Source: Polynucleobacter necessarius (lineage in GTDB: Bacteria > Pseudomonadota > Gammaproteobacteria > Burkholderiales > Burkholderiaceae). Taken from it: a stretch of DNA of 64,000 nt. Under the pieces are notes generated by a model. That model was given only the letters and a program-made list of their open reading frames with translations, was not told the origin of the DNA and searched no databases. Numbering within the stretch: the first letter of the stretch is position 1; every line of letters begins with the position of its first letter. Shown here in pieces: positions 1-11,014 of this stretch. The stretch spans positions 124,001-188,000 of the forward strand of contig NZ_LT606951.1 in NCBI RefSeq assembly GCF_900095205.1, in the 5' to 3' direction. The translations under genes and the position numbers were made by a program.

Positions 1-626
1 CAAAGACTGCCAGTATCTCACCAGACGTAAATGATCCAGGTGCACGTAATGTGACATTTGATGCTTTGCGCGCATCGTATCGTGAGCAGATTGAAGGTTT
101 GTTTGCTGGCGGCGTGGATTTGTTTTTGGTCGAAACCATTTTCGATACGCTGAATGCAAAAGCTGCGCTCTTTGCTCTCGATGAATTCTTTGAAGAGACA
201 GGTGAACGTTTGCCAGTCATGATCTCTGGAACAGTTACGGACGCATCGGGACGCATTTTGTCTGGTCAAACTGTTGAAGCATTTTGGAATAGTTTGCGTC
301 ACATCAAACCCCTTACCTTTGGCCTTAATTGCGCTCTTGGGGCTGCATTGATGCGTCCCTATATTGCAGAGTTGGCAAGAATTTGTGATGCAGCTGTGTC
401 CTGCTACCCGAATGCGGGTTTGCCAAATCCAATGAGTGATACGGGCTTCGATGAGACGCCAGAAATTACTTCGAGCTTGGTCGATGGTTTTGCTAAAGAT
501 GGCTTAGTGAATTTAGTTGGCGGGTGCTGTGGCACCACGCCTGATCATATTCGTGCGATTGCGAATGCTGTTGCGAAACGTAAGCCTCGGGCTTTCTATC
601 GTGAGAATGCAGAGGTTGCAGCATGA
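1..626 (+). CDS. metH: Methionine synthase, homocysteine-binding half (MetH1), 5' end cut off by window
   Basis: Homocysteine S-methyltransferase domain of a cobalamin-dependent methionine synthase encoded as two genes. The frame is open from base 3 and reads [20 protein letters not shown] before the first ATG at 51, so the real start lies outside the window. The zinc-binding Cys pair is present in [10 protein letters not shown] near the end, and an upstream Cys lies in LNCALGA. The protein ends shortly after this domain, so it transfers the methyl group only together with the product of the next gene, whose ATG overlaps this stop (ATGA at 623-626). No lesion is visible in the part seen. Because the partner is broken, this half is probably functionless even if it is still translated. 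Confidence 0.9.
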   Translation, partial: KTASISPDVNDPGARNVTFDALRASYREQIEGLFAGGVDLFLVETIFDTLNAKAALFALDEFFEETGERLPVMISGTVTDASGRILSGQTVEAFWNSLRHIKPLTFGLNCALGAALMRPYIAELARICDAAVSCYPNAGLPNPMSDTGFDETPEITSSLVDGFAKDGLVNLVGGCCGTTPDHIRAIANAVAKRKPRAFYRENAEVAA

Positions 627-3374
627 GCAAGATTGAGAAAAAAGTAATGCCAGCAATGAAGCTTTCTGGCCTCGAGCCTTTTAACGTTACTGCTGATGTT
701 GGCTTCGTCAATATTGGCGAGTGAACTAATGTCACAGGTTCAAAAGCTTTTTCTCGCATGATTTTGAATAATCAATTTGATGAAGCATTAGTAGTTGCGC
801 GTCAGCAAGTTGAGAATGGTGCGCAGATTATTGACATTAATATGGATGAGGCAATGCTAGATTCTGAAGCAGCGATGACGCGCTTCTTAAACTTGATTGC
901 TTCGGAACCAGATATTGCACGCGTTCCAATCATGATTGACTCCTCTAAATGGAGTGTTATCGAAGCAGGCTTGAAGTGTATTCAAGGTAAGCCAATTGTT
1001 AATTCGATTTCTCTAAAAGAGGGCGAAGAGCCCTTCAGAAAACAGGCGCGTTTAATTCGTCGTTATGGCGCTGCTTCTGTAGTAATGGCTTTTGATGAGG
1101 TTGGACAAGCCGATACTTTTAAGCGTAAGACAGAGATATGTCAGCGTTGTTATGACATTTTGGTGAATGAAATTGGGTTTCCAGCCGAAGACATTATTTT
1201 TGATCCGAATATTTTTGCGATCGCCACCGGCATTGAAGAGCACGATAACTATGCGGTAGATTTTATTAATGCCACTCGATGGATTAAAGAAAATTTACCT
1301 GGCGCCAAGGTAAGTGGTGGTGTTTCTAATGTGAGTTTTTCATTCCGCGGAAATGATCGTGTCCGCGAAGCGATCCATACTGTTTTCTTATACCACGCCA
1401 TTCAGGCTGGCATGGATATGGGTATTGTGAATGCTGGGCAACTGGGTGTTTATGCCGACCTTGATCCTGAGCTACGTGAGCGCATAGAAGATGTAGCCCT
1501 CAATCGCTTTAAAAAGAAGGATGGCAAAACACCAACAGAGCGTTTGCTCGATATTGCTGACCAATTTAAAGGCGGTGGCGCCAAGCAAGTCGAAAATTTA
1601 GTTTGGCGTGAAGCCCCAGTTCGTGAGCGCCTAACGCATGCGCTCGTACATGGCATTACCACTTTTATTGAAGAAGATGCTGAGGAGTTGCGTGCTGAAA
1701 TTATGGGCGCAGGCGGTAGGCCAATTGAGGTGATTGAAGGCCCACTCATGGATGGCATGAATGTGGTTGGTGACTTGTTTGGTGCTGGCAAGATGTTCCT
1801 TCCACAAGTGGTAAAAAGTGCGCGAGTGATGAAGCAAGCTGTTGCAATTTTGATTCCATATATTGAGGAAGAAAAGCGTCAACATATTGCTGCTGGGGGT
1901 GAAGCGAAAGCCAAAGGCAAAATTGTGATGGCTACCGTAAAGGGTGACGTTCACGATATTGGTAAAAATATTGTGACGGTTGTTCTGCAATGTAATAACT
2001 TTGAAGTAGCCAATATGGGTGTAATGGTTCCTTGTGCGGAGATTTTAAAACGTGCCAAGGAAGAGAATGCTGACATCGTTGGTCTATCGGGATTAATTAC
2101 ACCATCTCTTGAAGAGATGATTTATGTTGCGCAAGAAATGCAGTGCGATGATTACTTCCGCGAGCGTCAAATCCCGCTCATGATTGGTGGCGCAACCACT
2201 TCCCGCGTACACACTGCAGTAAAGATTGCTCCGCATTACGATGGCTCTGTGGTCTATGTGCCCGATGCTTCACGATCAGTTTCAGTTGCTTCTAGTTTGT
2301 TATCGGATGAAAGCGCCAAGAAGTTTATTCAAGATTTACGTGATGAGTATGTGCGCATTCGTGAGCAACATGCCAATAAGAAAGCTGCGCCAACCATCTC
2401 ATTGGAGGCAGCTCGCAAAAATCGCGAGATGCTAGATTGGTCATCCTATGCGCCTGAGAAGCCGAAGTTTATTGGGCGCCGTCTATTTAAAAACTTTGCA
2501 TTGAGCGATATTGCCAAATACATTGACTGGACACCTTTCTTTCAGACTTGGGACTTAGCTGGAAAATTTCCAGCGATCTTGGATGACGAGATTGTGGGAG
2601 TTGAGGCTCGTAAGGTTTATGCGGATGCTCAAGTATTGCTTGATAAGCTCATTAAGGGTCAATGGTTACAGGCAGATGCCGTAGTTGCTTTTTATCCCGC
2701 AAACACTATTGGCGATGACATTGTTTTGTTTAGCGATGAATCTCGCGAACACCCTTTATTTGTCTGGCATAACTTGCGTCAACAATCTGAGCGTCCAGTT
2801 GTTGATGGTGTGCGTAGGGCCTAATCGTTGTTTAGCTGATTATGTGGCGCCAAAAGATTCTGGTGTGGCGGATTACCTCGGTTGTTTTGCAGTCACCACT
2901 GGTCATGGGGTTGAAAAGAAAGTGGCCGAGTTTCAAGCAAAGCATGATGACTACAGTGCAATTATGTTGAAAGCCATAGCGGATCGTTTGGCAGAAGCAT
3001 TTGCTGAATTGATGCACCATCGTGTGCGTACCGACTTATGGGGTTACGCCACAGATGAGATTTTGACTAACGATCAAATGATTAATGAGGAGTACCGCGG
3101 TATTCGACCAGCACCTGGATATCCAGTCTGCCCCGCGCATGAGGTGAAAGAAGATTTGTTGCGGGCCATTGGTTCTGAGGATATTGGCATGACTCTAACC
3201 GAATCGATGGCAATGAATCCAGCATCTAGCGTGAGTGGCTTCTATATGGCACATCCAGATGCCCGCTACTTTAATGTGGGCAAGCTTTCAGATGATCAGG
3301 TGGAGGACCTGGCGAAACGCCGAGGCCAGAGCGTCGAAAATACTCGTCGCCAGCTTGCAAGCCTGTTAGATTAA
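623..3374 (+). pseudogene. metH: Broken methionine synthase, folate/cobalamin/activation half (MetH2)
   Basis: Would bind methyltetrahydrofolate, cobalamin and AdoMet to drive homocysteine methylation. The translation starts [19 protein letters not shown] and reaches FVNIGE, then hits TGA at 722-724 where the family has Arg in GERTNVTGS, so CGA probably became TGA. The same frame continues ([13 protein letters not shown]) through the pterin domain, the cobalamin domain with DVHDIGKNI (Asp-X-His-X-X-Gly) and [13 protein letters not shown], into the activation domain. An extra G in the run 2817-2819 then shifts the frame; the rest ([15 protein letters not shown] to the end) continues one frame over, including the AdoMet-binding region RPAPGYPVCPAHEVK. 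Reinitiation at ATG 758 could give a 688-residue fragment lacking part of the folate domain and the complete activation domain. Two independent lesions make this a pseudogene. Confidence 0.95.
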
Positions 3375-3688
3375 ACACCCCACATTACAGGTTCATTTTT
3401 GGCTTTGGCCTGTTTCATGAGTTCAAGAAATGGATAGGCACGTTGTCCAAGACGATCGGCTAGTTTTGGCTTCTCGGCGCCGTTCTCCGTATCTTCATTT
3501 ACCTTGGCCCACTCCTCGAGATCTTTGAGAATGGCAATCTCTAGGGCAGTAATGAGGTCTGGGAGTTGTTCCGCTGTGAGAATGCCCCGAGGCTCTAGGG
3601 GGCGCTCCAAAATATCGAAAATTCGTTTGGTCAGATCCGCCAGCATGATGACGTCTGGACCAGCTTTTGAGCGAAATTGATAGATCAT
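3371..3688 (-). CDS. DUF1840 family protein
   Basis: Small soluble protein of 105 residues matching the DUF1840 family of betaproteobacteria in its start (MIYQFRSKAGPDVIML) and length. There is no signal peptide or membrane segment. The sequence is charged, with several helices and a conserved central region ILTAEQLPDLITALE. Function is unknown. Its stop overlaps the convergent metH2 stop by three bases, and it is divergent from argS with a 35-base gap. Confidence 0.8.
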   Translation of the reverse strand: MIYQFRSKAGPDVIMLADLTKRIFDILERPLEPRGILTAEQLPDLITALEIAILKDLEEWAKVNEDTENGAEKPKLADRLGQRAYPFLELMKQAKAKNEPVMWGV

Positions 3689-3723
3689 TTCGATAGCTTA
3701 CCACCTGATAAACTCACTTATCT

Positions 3724-5451
3724 ATGTTGTCTACTAATAAAAATCGCTTAATTGAAATGCTGAGTGCCTCACGGGCGGGCTTGGCTCAGGAGCGTGGCTT
3801 AGAAGAGCCCCCTGCACCTCGTCTAGAGCGCCCTAAGGCTATTGATCATGGTGATGTCGCCTGTAATATTGCTCTACAGCTTTCTAAAGCCTGGAAACTC
3901 AATCCGCGCGAGTTAGCCCAAGCATTGGTCGGGCGTCTGCAGCAACAGGCTGGCTTTAATGAGCTAATTGCATCTTGTGAAATCGCTGGTCCTGGTTTTA
4001 TAAATTTTCGGCTCAGTAATGCGGCTAAGACTGCTGTAGTTCCAGAGATCCTCGCTGAAGGAGCTCATTTTGGGGAGACTATCAGAAGCAAACAATCCCC
4101 TCAAAGCGCCATGATTGAGTTTGTTTCTGCCAATCCAACTGGTCCATTGCATGTAGGACACGGTAGGCAAGCGGTGCTTGGTGATGCATTGGCTAATTTA
4201 TTGGCGACACAAGGCATTCAGGTTCACCGCGAGTTTTATTACAACGACGCTGGCATTCAGATTACCAATTTAGCTTTATCAGTTCAGGCTCGCCTACAAG
4301 GTCTAAAGCCGGGTGATACTACATGGCCTGAACAGGCTTACAATGGCGAATATATTGCAGAGATAGCTGCAGCATTTAGAGCCTCTCCAGAATTTAAGAA
4401 TGAGCTTGAAGCAATCCGTCAATTTGCAGTGGCGTACTTACGCAACGAGCAAGATATTGATTTAAAAACCTTTGGCGTTCAATTTGATTGTTATTACTTA
4501 GAGTCTTCTCTGTATACAGATGGCAGAGTTGCTCAAATCGTTGATGACTTACAGAGCATTGGTAAAACGTATGAGTCTGAAGGCGCTTTGTGGTTAAAGA
4601 CCACAGATGATGGTGATGATAAGGATCGCGTGATGCGTAAGTCAGACGGTACTTTTACGTACTTTGTGCCTGATGTTGCATATCACACCAGCAAGTGGAA
4701 TCGCGGCTTTCAAAAGGTGATCAATGTACAGGGAAGCGATCATCATGGCACGATTGCCCGTGTTCGCTCAGGCTTGCAGGGTGTAGCTCAGAAGCGTGGG
4801 TGGGATATACCCAAAACATATCCCGATTATGTATTGCATAAGATGGTAACTGTGATGCGCCATGGCGAAGAAGTGAAAATTTCTAAGCGTGCCGGTTCAT
4901 ATGTGACTGTGCGCGACTTGGTTGAGTGGTCAGGAGGTGTTACTCCAGAAATGACCCCTGATGAAAGAGATTTGGCGCTGCAACGTGGTCGTGATGCTGT
5001 CCGTTTCTTCTTGATTTCTCGAAAAGCCGATACAGAATTCGTTTTTGATATTGATTTAGCATTGCAGCAAAATGATGAGAATCCAGTGTTCTATGTTCAA
5101 TATGCTCATGCACGAATTAGTTCAATCTTGCAGCAGTGGGGTGGTCAGCTATCTGATTTAACTTCAGCAGATCTTTCGCTTTTGCAAAGTAAGGCGTCCG
5201 ATCATTTGCTCCGTCGATTGGCGGAATATCCTGAGATGTTAACTGCGGCAGCAGACGAGTTAGCTCCGCATGCACTCGCTTTCTATCTGCGTGATTTGGC
5301 AGGTGATTTTCATGCTTTCTATAACGCTGATCGTGTGCTGGTTGACGATCAAAATCTCAAGTTAGCACGTCTTGCATTGCTATCTGCAACTCGTCAGGTT
5401 TTGCAAAACGGTTTAAGAGTACTTGGAGTCTCTGCGCCAACGAAGATGTAA
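3724..5451 (+). CDS. argS: Arginyl-tRNA synthetase
   Basis: Class I aminoacyl-tRNA synthetase that charges tRNA-Arg in the cytoplasm. The 575-residue protein has the expected N-terminal additional domain, then the HIGH-type signature in [17 protein letters not shown], the catalytic Rossmann domain with [12 protein letters not shown] and [10 protein letters not shown], a KMSKS-like loop written KISKRAG, and the DALR anticodon-binding domain near the C terminus ([11 protein letters not shown]). No lesion is seen. It is followed 35 bases later by the SPOR-domain gene in the same direction. Confidence 0.97.
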   Translation: MLSTNKNRLIEMLSASRAGLAQERGLEEPPAPRLERPKAIDHGDVACNIALQLSKAWKLNPRELAQALVGRLQQQAGFNELIASCEIAGPGFINFRLSNAAKTAVVPEILAEGAHFGETIRSKQSPQSAMIEFVSANPTGPLHVGHGRQAVLGDALANLLATQGIQVHREFYYNDAGIQITNLALSVQARLQGLKPGDTTWPEQAYNGEYIAEIAAAFRASPEFKNELEAIRQFAVAYLRNEQDIDLKTFGVQFDCYYLESSLYTDGRVAQIVDDLQSIGKTYESEGALWLKTTDDGDDKDRVMRKSDGTFTYFVPDVAYHTSKWNRGFQKVINVQGSDHHGTIARVRSGLQGVAQKRGWDIPKTYPDYVLHKMVTVMRHGEEVKISKRAGSYVTVRDLVEWSGGVTPEMTPDERDLALQRGRDAVRFFLISRKADTEFVFDIDLALQQNDENPVFYVQYAHARISSILQQWGGQLSDLTSADLSLLQSKASDHLLRRLAEYPEMLTAAADELAPHALAFYLRDLAGDFHAFYNADRVLVDDQNLKLARLALLSATRQVLQNGLRVLGVSAPTKM

Positions 5452-5486
5452 TGGCGAAGGGTGAAGTGTGGATCTAAGATGAGGAA

Positions 5487-6113
5487 ATGATGAAAACACC
5501 GAATCAACAAACTGGCTTCGTTAAGCGCCTTGGTCGCATTAATATCAGGAATCCACAATGTGGCGGCACTATTCTGGGATTTGTATTGGGATTAGGTGCT
5601 GGTCTCGGAATCGCATTTGTTATTGCTTTTTACCTCTCCAAAAATACCCCCCAAGAGAGACCGGGGATGCGCGCACCCAGTTTGCCGCTGACTATTAAGC
5701 CTGCTCCAACCCCGGCTGAGGGAGAGCAAGCTGTACCCACTGAGCCTGTCGATTTAAACAAACCCCTTCAAGGCAAATTACCTGCCCCTGTTGCAACAGA
5801 CCCAATTGGTGATTTGGTGAATGGCAAAAAATTAGCGGATAAGCCTGCAGATACATCTAGTACTGCAAAATCAGATGTAATTTATTTCTTACAGGTTGGT
5901 GCTTTTGTAAAACGATCCGATGCGGATGCGCAAAAAGCCAATTTAGCTATCCAAGGAATTCAGGCACAGTTAAGTGAAGTCACTAGTGATGGCAATACAC
6001 TCTGGCGCGTGCGCGTAGGGCCATACAATACCGTTGAAGATAGCAACCCAGTTCGCGATAAATTGAGTGGCATGGGTATTAAACCAACTTTGATTAAATC
6101 TAGTAAATCATGA
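5487..6113 (+). CDS. SPOR-domain membrane protein (FtsN-like)
   Basis: Bitopic inner-membrane protein of 208 residues. A short cytoplasmic N terminus is followed by one hydrophobic segment at about residues 27-50 (GGTILGFVLGLGAGLGIAF), a Pro/Ala-rich periplasmic linker, and a C-terminal SPOR domain from about residue 132 (YFLQVGAFVKRSDADAQKAN to LWRVRVGPY). SPOR domains bind denuded septal peptidoglycan, so a division role like FtsN is likely. Two adjacent ATGs (5487 and 5490) follow GAGG at 5481-5484; the second has the better spacing. The stop overlaps dsbA by four bases. Confidence 0.85.
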   Translation: MMKTPNQQTGFVKRLGRINIRNPQCGGTILGFVLGLGAGLGIAFVIAFYLSKNTPQERPGMRAPSLPLTIKPAPTPAEGEQAVPTEPVDLNKPLQGKLPAPVATDPIGDLVNGKKLADKPADTSSTAKSDVIYFLQVGAFVKRSDADAQKANLAIQGIQAQLSEVTSDGNTLWRVRVGPYNTVEDSNPVRDKLSGMGIKPTLIKSSKS

Positions 6114-6757
6114 TTTCTTATAGCAAAAGATTTTTTATATTATTTACATTGCTCGCTTTGAGTGATTTTACATTTGCTCAGGGACAAAAAATAGAAGAGG
6201 GCTTTGACTACCGAGTCTTGCTAGTTACTCAGCCAGTAGAAACTAAGGGCAAGGTTGAGGTCATCGAGTTCTTTTGGTATGGCTGTTCGCATTGCTACGA
6301 TTTTGAGCCTGAACTGAGCAGTTGGGTAAAGCGTCAGCCAAAAGATGTAGTGTTTCGTAGGGTTCCTGTAGCTTTCCGTGATGATCTCTTGCCGCATAGC
6401 CAATTGTTCTATGCGCTAGAAGCAATGGGCAAAGGGGACGCTTTAAATGATAAGGAGATGTATGCGATTCATAAAGAAAATAAGCGCCTCTTAACCGAGC
6501 CTGAAATTGCTGATTGGGTTGCATCCCAAGGCATTGATCGCAACTCGTTCTTAGCTGCTTATCGTTCATTCGCAGTGGTTTCTAAAGCACGTGCTGCTAA
6601 ACAATTGGCAGAGGCATATCGGATTGATGGCGTACCTACGATTGTCATGCAAGGTAAATACGTTACATCACCCTCAATCGCTGGAACAAAGGCCAAGGCA
6701 ATTGCGGTAATGGACTATCTAGAAGAGAAAATTCGAAAAGATAAGTACAAGCAGTAA
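6110..6757 (+). CDS. dsbA: Thiol:disulfide interchange protein DsbA
   Basis: Periplasmic oxidase that introduces disulfides into exported proteins. The 215-residue precursor starts with a Sec signal (MISYSKRFFILFTLLAL..., cleavage near FAQG). The mature thioredoxin fold has the active site CSHC in FFWYGCSHCYDFEP and the cis-Pro loop GVPTIVM. An all-helical insert lies between them. ATGA overlap with the SPOR gene suggests translational coupling. It is intact, so extracytoplasmic disulfide formation is kept even though the glutathione system is not. Confidence 0.95.
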   Translation: MISYSKRFFILFTLLALSDFTFAQGQKIEEGFDYRVLLVTQPVETKGKVEVIEFFWYGCSHCYDFEPELSSWVKRQPKDVVFRRVPVAFRDDLLPHSQLFYALEAMGKGDALNDKEMYAIHKENKRLLTEPEIADWVASQGIDRNSFLAAYRSFAVVSKARAAKQLAEAYRIDGVPTIVMQGKYVTSPSIAGTKAKAIAVMDYLEEKIRKDKYKQ

Positions 6758-6784
6758 TTACCTAAAGCGGCGCTTATAAGTTGT

Positions 6785-7561
6785 TCAAATTTTGACAAAG
6801 CGCCGCACAATCCAAAAGTAGATTGGGTAAGGCAGGACTCTAAGAAATTTTAAGAATCTGGAGAATCTTTTGGGAAAGTGAATATCAAATTCACCCTTCT
6901 GAATACCAGTCAAAATTTCTTGCGCAGCTTCTTCGGCGCTAATAAGCGCTGGCATTTCAAAGTCATTTTGAGCCGTGGCTTCAGTAGCTACAAATCCAGG
7001 CGAAATCATGTGTACGCTAATCCCAGTTGGCAGTAAATCGTAATATAAATTCTCACAAAAATTGATGATGGCGGCCTTACTTGGTCCGTATGCCGACGCT
7101 TTTGGAAGTCCGCTATAGCCTGCAACACTACCAACGATGGCAATGTGCCCTGATTTTGCTTTTAGCATTTTAGGTAGTACTAATGCAACTGTTCTCATGG
7201 GTCCTAAAAGATTTGCGTCAATTGTTTGCTCTGCAATCTTGATATCAAAATAGTCTGCACGAAGTGGAACATAGATGCCCGATACAAAAAGCAGGAGATC
7301 AATGTCTCCCCATTTATCTAGGATGGTGTTGTAAGCACCTAGAAATTGCGTATCGCTCGTGACATCTAATGGCAGGACGAGTGTTTGGCCAATCTCGCCA
7401 GTTATAGCAATTTGGTTTAATCGCTCCACTCTTCTGCTGGATAAGGCAATCTTAGCTCCTTTGGATAGCAACGCCTTTACGCAAGCTTCACCAATGCCGC
7501 TTGAGGCTCCTATGACCCAAACTCTTTTGCTTGCGAAGTGATTCATTCCAAGCTGTTTCAT
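6785..7561 (-). CDS. Short-chain dehydrogenase/reductase
   Basis: NAD(P)-dependent SDR of 258 residues. The nucleotide-binding motif is GASSGIG near residues 18-24, and the catalytic Ser/Tyr/Lys lie in IVGSVAGYSG and ASAYGPSKAA. The C terminus is basic and hydrophobic (YPIYFWIVRRFVKI), which may associate with membrane. The start codon overlaps the cfa stop (ATGA), so this is the last gene of the gpx-FAD oxidoreductase-DUF1365-cfa operon. In alphaproteobacteria, SDRs of this kind sit with the same neighbours in the ChrR/sigma-E singlet-oxygen regulon. It is the only gene of the operon with no lesion. Substrate unknown. Confidence 0.85.
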   Translation of the reverse strand: MKQLGMNHFASKRVWVIGASSGIGEACVKALLSKGAKIALSSRRVERLNQIAITGEIGQTLVLPLDVTSDTQFLGAYNTILDKWGDIDLLLFVSGIYVPLRADYFDIKIAEQTIDANLLGPMRTVALVLPKMLKAKSGHIAIVGSVAGYSGLPKASAYGPSKAAIINFCENLYYDLLPTGISVHMISPGFVATEATAQNDFEMPALISAEEAAQEILTGIQKGEFDIHFPKRFSRFLKFLRVLPYPIYFWIVRRFVKI

Positions 7562-8854
7562 GAGTTTTGAGAATCAGAAGGTGGAGTTGAATTTTGGTGA
7601 CTCAATGTGAACTGCATAACATCGATATTGCGCTCTGTAAAGCCAGCGGCGCAGTACATGAGATAGAAGTTCCATAGACGAATAAAAGCTTCATCAAACC
7701 CTAGTTGGCGCACTTCTTGTAATCTGCAATTAAAGCTATCACGCCATAAACAAAGGGTTTTTGCATAGTCTGCGCCAAAAGCGAACTCATTTTCTATTTG
7801 AAGTCCGGCCTCAGTTGCACAAGTTTTAAAGCTTGATCTAGAGGGCAACATGCCCCCTGGAAAGACATGCTGCTGAATAAAGTCGGTGTTGCGTCGATAG
7901 CGCTCGAATAGATCTTCGGCAATGACAATAGTTTGAATACAAGCTTTGCCGCCAGCTTTTAGGCATTGAGCAATCGTTTCAAAATATTCTGGCCAATGCT
8001 TCTCGCCAACTGCTTCAAACATTTCAACAGAAGCAATGCCATCAAATTTTTCGTGGCAATCACGATAGTCCTGTAGGCGCACTTCAAATTCGGATGGGTT
8101 TGCTATTTGAGTCTGCACCTCCATTAGCCGCTTTTCTGCAAAGGCTTTTTGCTCTGTCGATAGAGTGAGGCCAGTAATTGCTCTATGGTTGCGAAGAGAC
8201 TCTTTCATTACTCCACCCCAGCCACAGCCTATTTCTAAGATTCGATCCCCTGGCAATGTCTTGAGGGAATCCAAGATGCGTCCAATCTTTGCTCGTTGGG
8301 CATCAGCTAAAGTTTGTTTATCTCCATCGGAGAACCAGGCGCTTGAATAGCTCATGGTGGGGTCAAGCCAAAGCGTATAAAAAGCATTACCTAGGCCATA
8401 AGTGTGCATGAATATTCTTGCGACTTCCTGACTTGCTGTTATCTCGTAGCCAATGTTTCAAGCGATAAAAAATGGAGCCATACCAATTGCCATATATCGC
8501 CTTTTCTAAGATGGTTCGATTGCGAATTGCTAGTTCAAGTAGCGCTTTAAGATCGGGCGTATTCCATTTACCTTGAATATAGCTTTCTGCAAACCCAATA
8601 TCACCATGAGACATGATCTCTTTAAATACTGACCATTCCAAAATCTGAATTTCAGCATGCAAACTATCGTCTGAATTGCCGAATTCACGTTTTTCACCAT
8701 TTGGTAGCGTCATTTTTAAATGACCGCTGCTCAGTTGGGTAAGAAGAGCTAGCAATGTTTTGCTGCTAAGTGAATTTTGGTATAAAGAGATTAGCTCTGC
8801 AGATGGGCAAGAAAAACTTAATCTAGAAAGAAGGGGTTGTCCTGGGCAGTTCAT
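7558..8854 (-). pseudogene. cfa: Frameshifted cyclopropane-fatty-acyl-phospholipid synthase
   Basis: SAM-dependent enzyme that adds a methylene group to unsaturated membrane acyl chains. The N-terminal 155-residue frame runs to SRKNIHAH and then reads out of frame; the rest restarts one frame over at YGLGNAFYTLWLDPTMSYSS and carries the SAM motif ILEIGCGWGG, DGIASVEMFEAVGEKHW and the usual C terminus. The family reads IHAHYDLGN across this point, so one extra T on the coding strand (the AA at plus 8400-8401) is the lesion. Without it the protein would be about 431 residues, normal for the family. The catalytic half, at 7558-8409, lacks the N-terminal domain and is unlikely to be active. The start overlaps the DUF1365 stop by three to four bases. 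Confidence 0.93.
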
Positions 8855-9635
8855 CTGCTAACTTCAAATTCTGGTGGTTTAGGCTTTGAGTGAAAGGGTA
8901 CACCTTTTATCCATAATTTCAATGCTTGCCAATGAATGCGAAATATCACGCCTAAGCTCATTAGGGGATAACGGAGGAGTGCTTGGATGATATTGGCTTG
9001 GCTTAGTGGGCGACTGACGCCACTGATGCTGGTATTAATGAGGGGCTACCATCCTCATGAAGCTCAATTCTACAGACATTGTTTTTGCCGCTGCTACTAT
9101 CCTTTGGAAATAAGAAGCGGAAATGGTATTCACCACGAACTTCACAAAATGGGGACACATGGAACACTTTTTTACTAGTGAAAGTTTCGCCGGAGAGCAG
9201 TTCTTCGCCTGAATCCTTGTGCAAAAGGTAGCAATGGCGCTCACCAAAGGTATTGTTTACCTCAGCTATAACCGCTTGAACTTTGCCATCGGTACGCGTA
9301 CAGATCCAGAAACTTACGGGGTTAAAGACATAGCCTAGTACTCTTGGAAATGTCTGTAGCCAGATTTCTCCATCCACATTCTTCACTTGATGATCTGCAA
9401 GTACTTTTTCAATCCAAACAAGGCTATCTACCTTACCTAGCCCATGATCCTTATCAAAAAATGCACAAAGCTCCCATTGGTTATCGCTTAGTCCACATTG
9501 ATTGAGAAGCGTAGGACTGGTTCTACGGGCGCGCATAGGTATAGAGATGGTAAAGACGCCATATCCAAAAGCATTTCTGGTTGGTCGAAGGCGTTGGTGT
9601 TTTACTACTCCAAAGTTAATTTTTGCTTGTGGCAT
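8851..9635 (-). pseudogene. Frameshifted DUF1365 protein
   Basis: DUF1365 proteins are found next to cfa and a COG2907 FAD oxidoreductase in many proteobacteria; their chemistry is not settled. The frame from ATG 9635 gives 210 residues with the family features FNPVSFWIC, AEVNNTFGERHCYLL and KVFHVSPF. It then goes out of frame at the C run opposite plus 9042-9045. One frame over, the family C terminus continues as LINTSISGVSRPL, RYPLMSLGVIFRIHWQALKL and KGVPFHSKP and ends in TGA at 8851. One missing C on the coding strand explains the break. About 60 C-terminal residues are lost in the truncated product. Confidence 0.9.
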
Positions 9636-9638
9636 TAA

Positions 9639-11014
9639 CTAGCTGTCTTGCTTGGCTTTGATGGGTTGACGAGCGCTTTCAATGAGAGCTTCGGCGACTA
9701 ATTCTCCAGAACGCAAACCATCCTCATGGAATCCAAAACCTGTCCATGCGCCGCAATACCAAATGGATGAAGCTCCTTGAATTAAAGGTAATGCTTTCTG
9801 AGCTTGTATAGCACCCATATCGAAGACAGGATGTGAATAGTGAATTTCTTGATGTACCAGTTTTGGATCTGGCTCTTCTGAAGGATTGAGACTAACAATA
9901 ATTTGCGTATCTTTCAGTTGATCTGGAAGTGGCTGCAAGCGATTAATTAAATAGTTCACGCTGACATGTTGTTTTGCATTTGGTTTATCACCAGACTTGG
10001 TAGTGTAATTCCATGCAGCCCAACAACGTTTCGCTGCAGGGAGGAAGCGGATATCCGTATGCAAAATTGTTCGATTTTGCTGATATGGAACTACTGCCAG
10101 AATATTTCTAGATTGTTGGTCTATGCCCATGAACTAAATCTAGGGTTTGATCGCTGTGACAGGCCATGATTACTTCATCAAAATAGCTTGTGCCGGTTGC
10201 GCCGATCACTTCAACTTGGCCACCATCGCGATTTGTATTTACTTTCAGAACGCGCTCACGTTTAATTATTACTCGATGTTTTTCTAGAGCCGCAACGATT
10301 CTTTTTACATACTCGCGCGAGCCACCTTTAATGGTTAACCATTGAGGGCGATTTTGGATTTGCAAAAGACCATGGTTGTGACAAAAGCGCACCATCGTCT
10401 GAATGGGAAATGCCAGCATCTGATCAACAGAGCATGACCAGATGGCGCCAATCATAGGTAGAAAATAATTCTCTTTAAAGCTTTGACTAAAACGATGACG
10501 TTCTAAAAAATTAGCAATTTTTTCATCTGGCTCTTTGTATTGATGACCAGCATCAATTTGCTCATGTGCTAATCGAGTCGCTAGGCGATTAAAGCGCAAG
10601 ATGTCATAAGCCATTCTCCAAAAGGATGGGGAAAAAAGGTTGGCTCTTTGTCCAAAAAAGAATTAATGTCATTGCCTGCCCATTCGATCTTCTTGGTTGA
10701 TGCAGATTTTGAAAAAGTATCAATCGAAACGGAAAAAGACATTTCCGATGGGGCTATTGGCGCTTGAATCTCTTCAAATAGGCGAACTAAGCGGGGATAT
10801 GTCTTGCGATTAAACACTAAGAAGCCAGTATCCACGCCATGGGTAATTTTTTTCCGTCGATGCTGAAATTGAAGTCGACGGTATTGCTGTGCCCACCAAT
10901 GTGATCCCCAGATTCATAGAGAGTAATTGCAAATTCAGGGTGGTGTTTTAAAGCATAGGCACAACCTAATCCCGAGATGCCGGCGCCAACAATGGCAATA
11001 TGTTTTTTGATCAC
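9639..11014 (-). pseudogene. FAD/NAD-binding amine-oxidase-like oxidoreductase (COG2907) with three frameshifts
   Basis: Would be a flavoprotein of about 458 residues. The N terminus has the dinucleotide fold HIAIVGAGISGLGCAYAL and the ESGDHIGGHS loop; later parts give DTGFLVFNRKTYP, AYDILRFN, MACHSDQTLDL and the C-terminal FAD motif YCGAWTGFGFHEDGL. These lie in alternating frames. The breaks are in a seven-T run at plus 10847-10853 (one base missing), at the A/G run 10632-10641 area (one missing), and at CCC 10126-10128 (one extra). The start is GTG, overlapping the gpx stop (GTGA). In Rhodobacter the homologue belongs to the sigma-E/ChrR photooxidative stress regulon. No fragment retains more than one domain. 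Confidence 0.92.

Noticed and set aside
623-3374. TGA at 722 read as selenocysteine or a reassigned Trp codon
   Set aside because: The family residue is Arg, not Cys or Trp; TGA is used as a normal stop for intact genes here (metH1, lipA-type overlaps), and no SECIS-like hairpin is evident right after it.
9639-11014. Programmed ribosomal frameshifting in the FAD oxidoreductase
   Set aside because: Three shifts of differing direction in one gene, without a common slippery heptamer and stimulatory structure, are not credible as programmed events.
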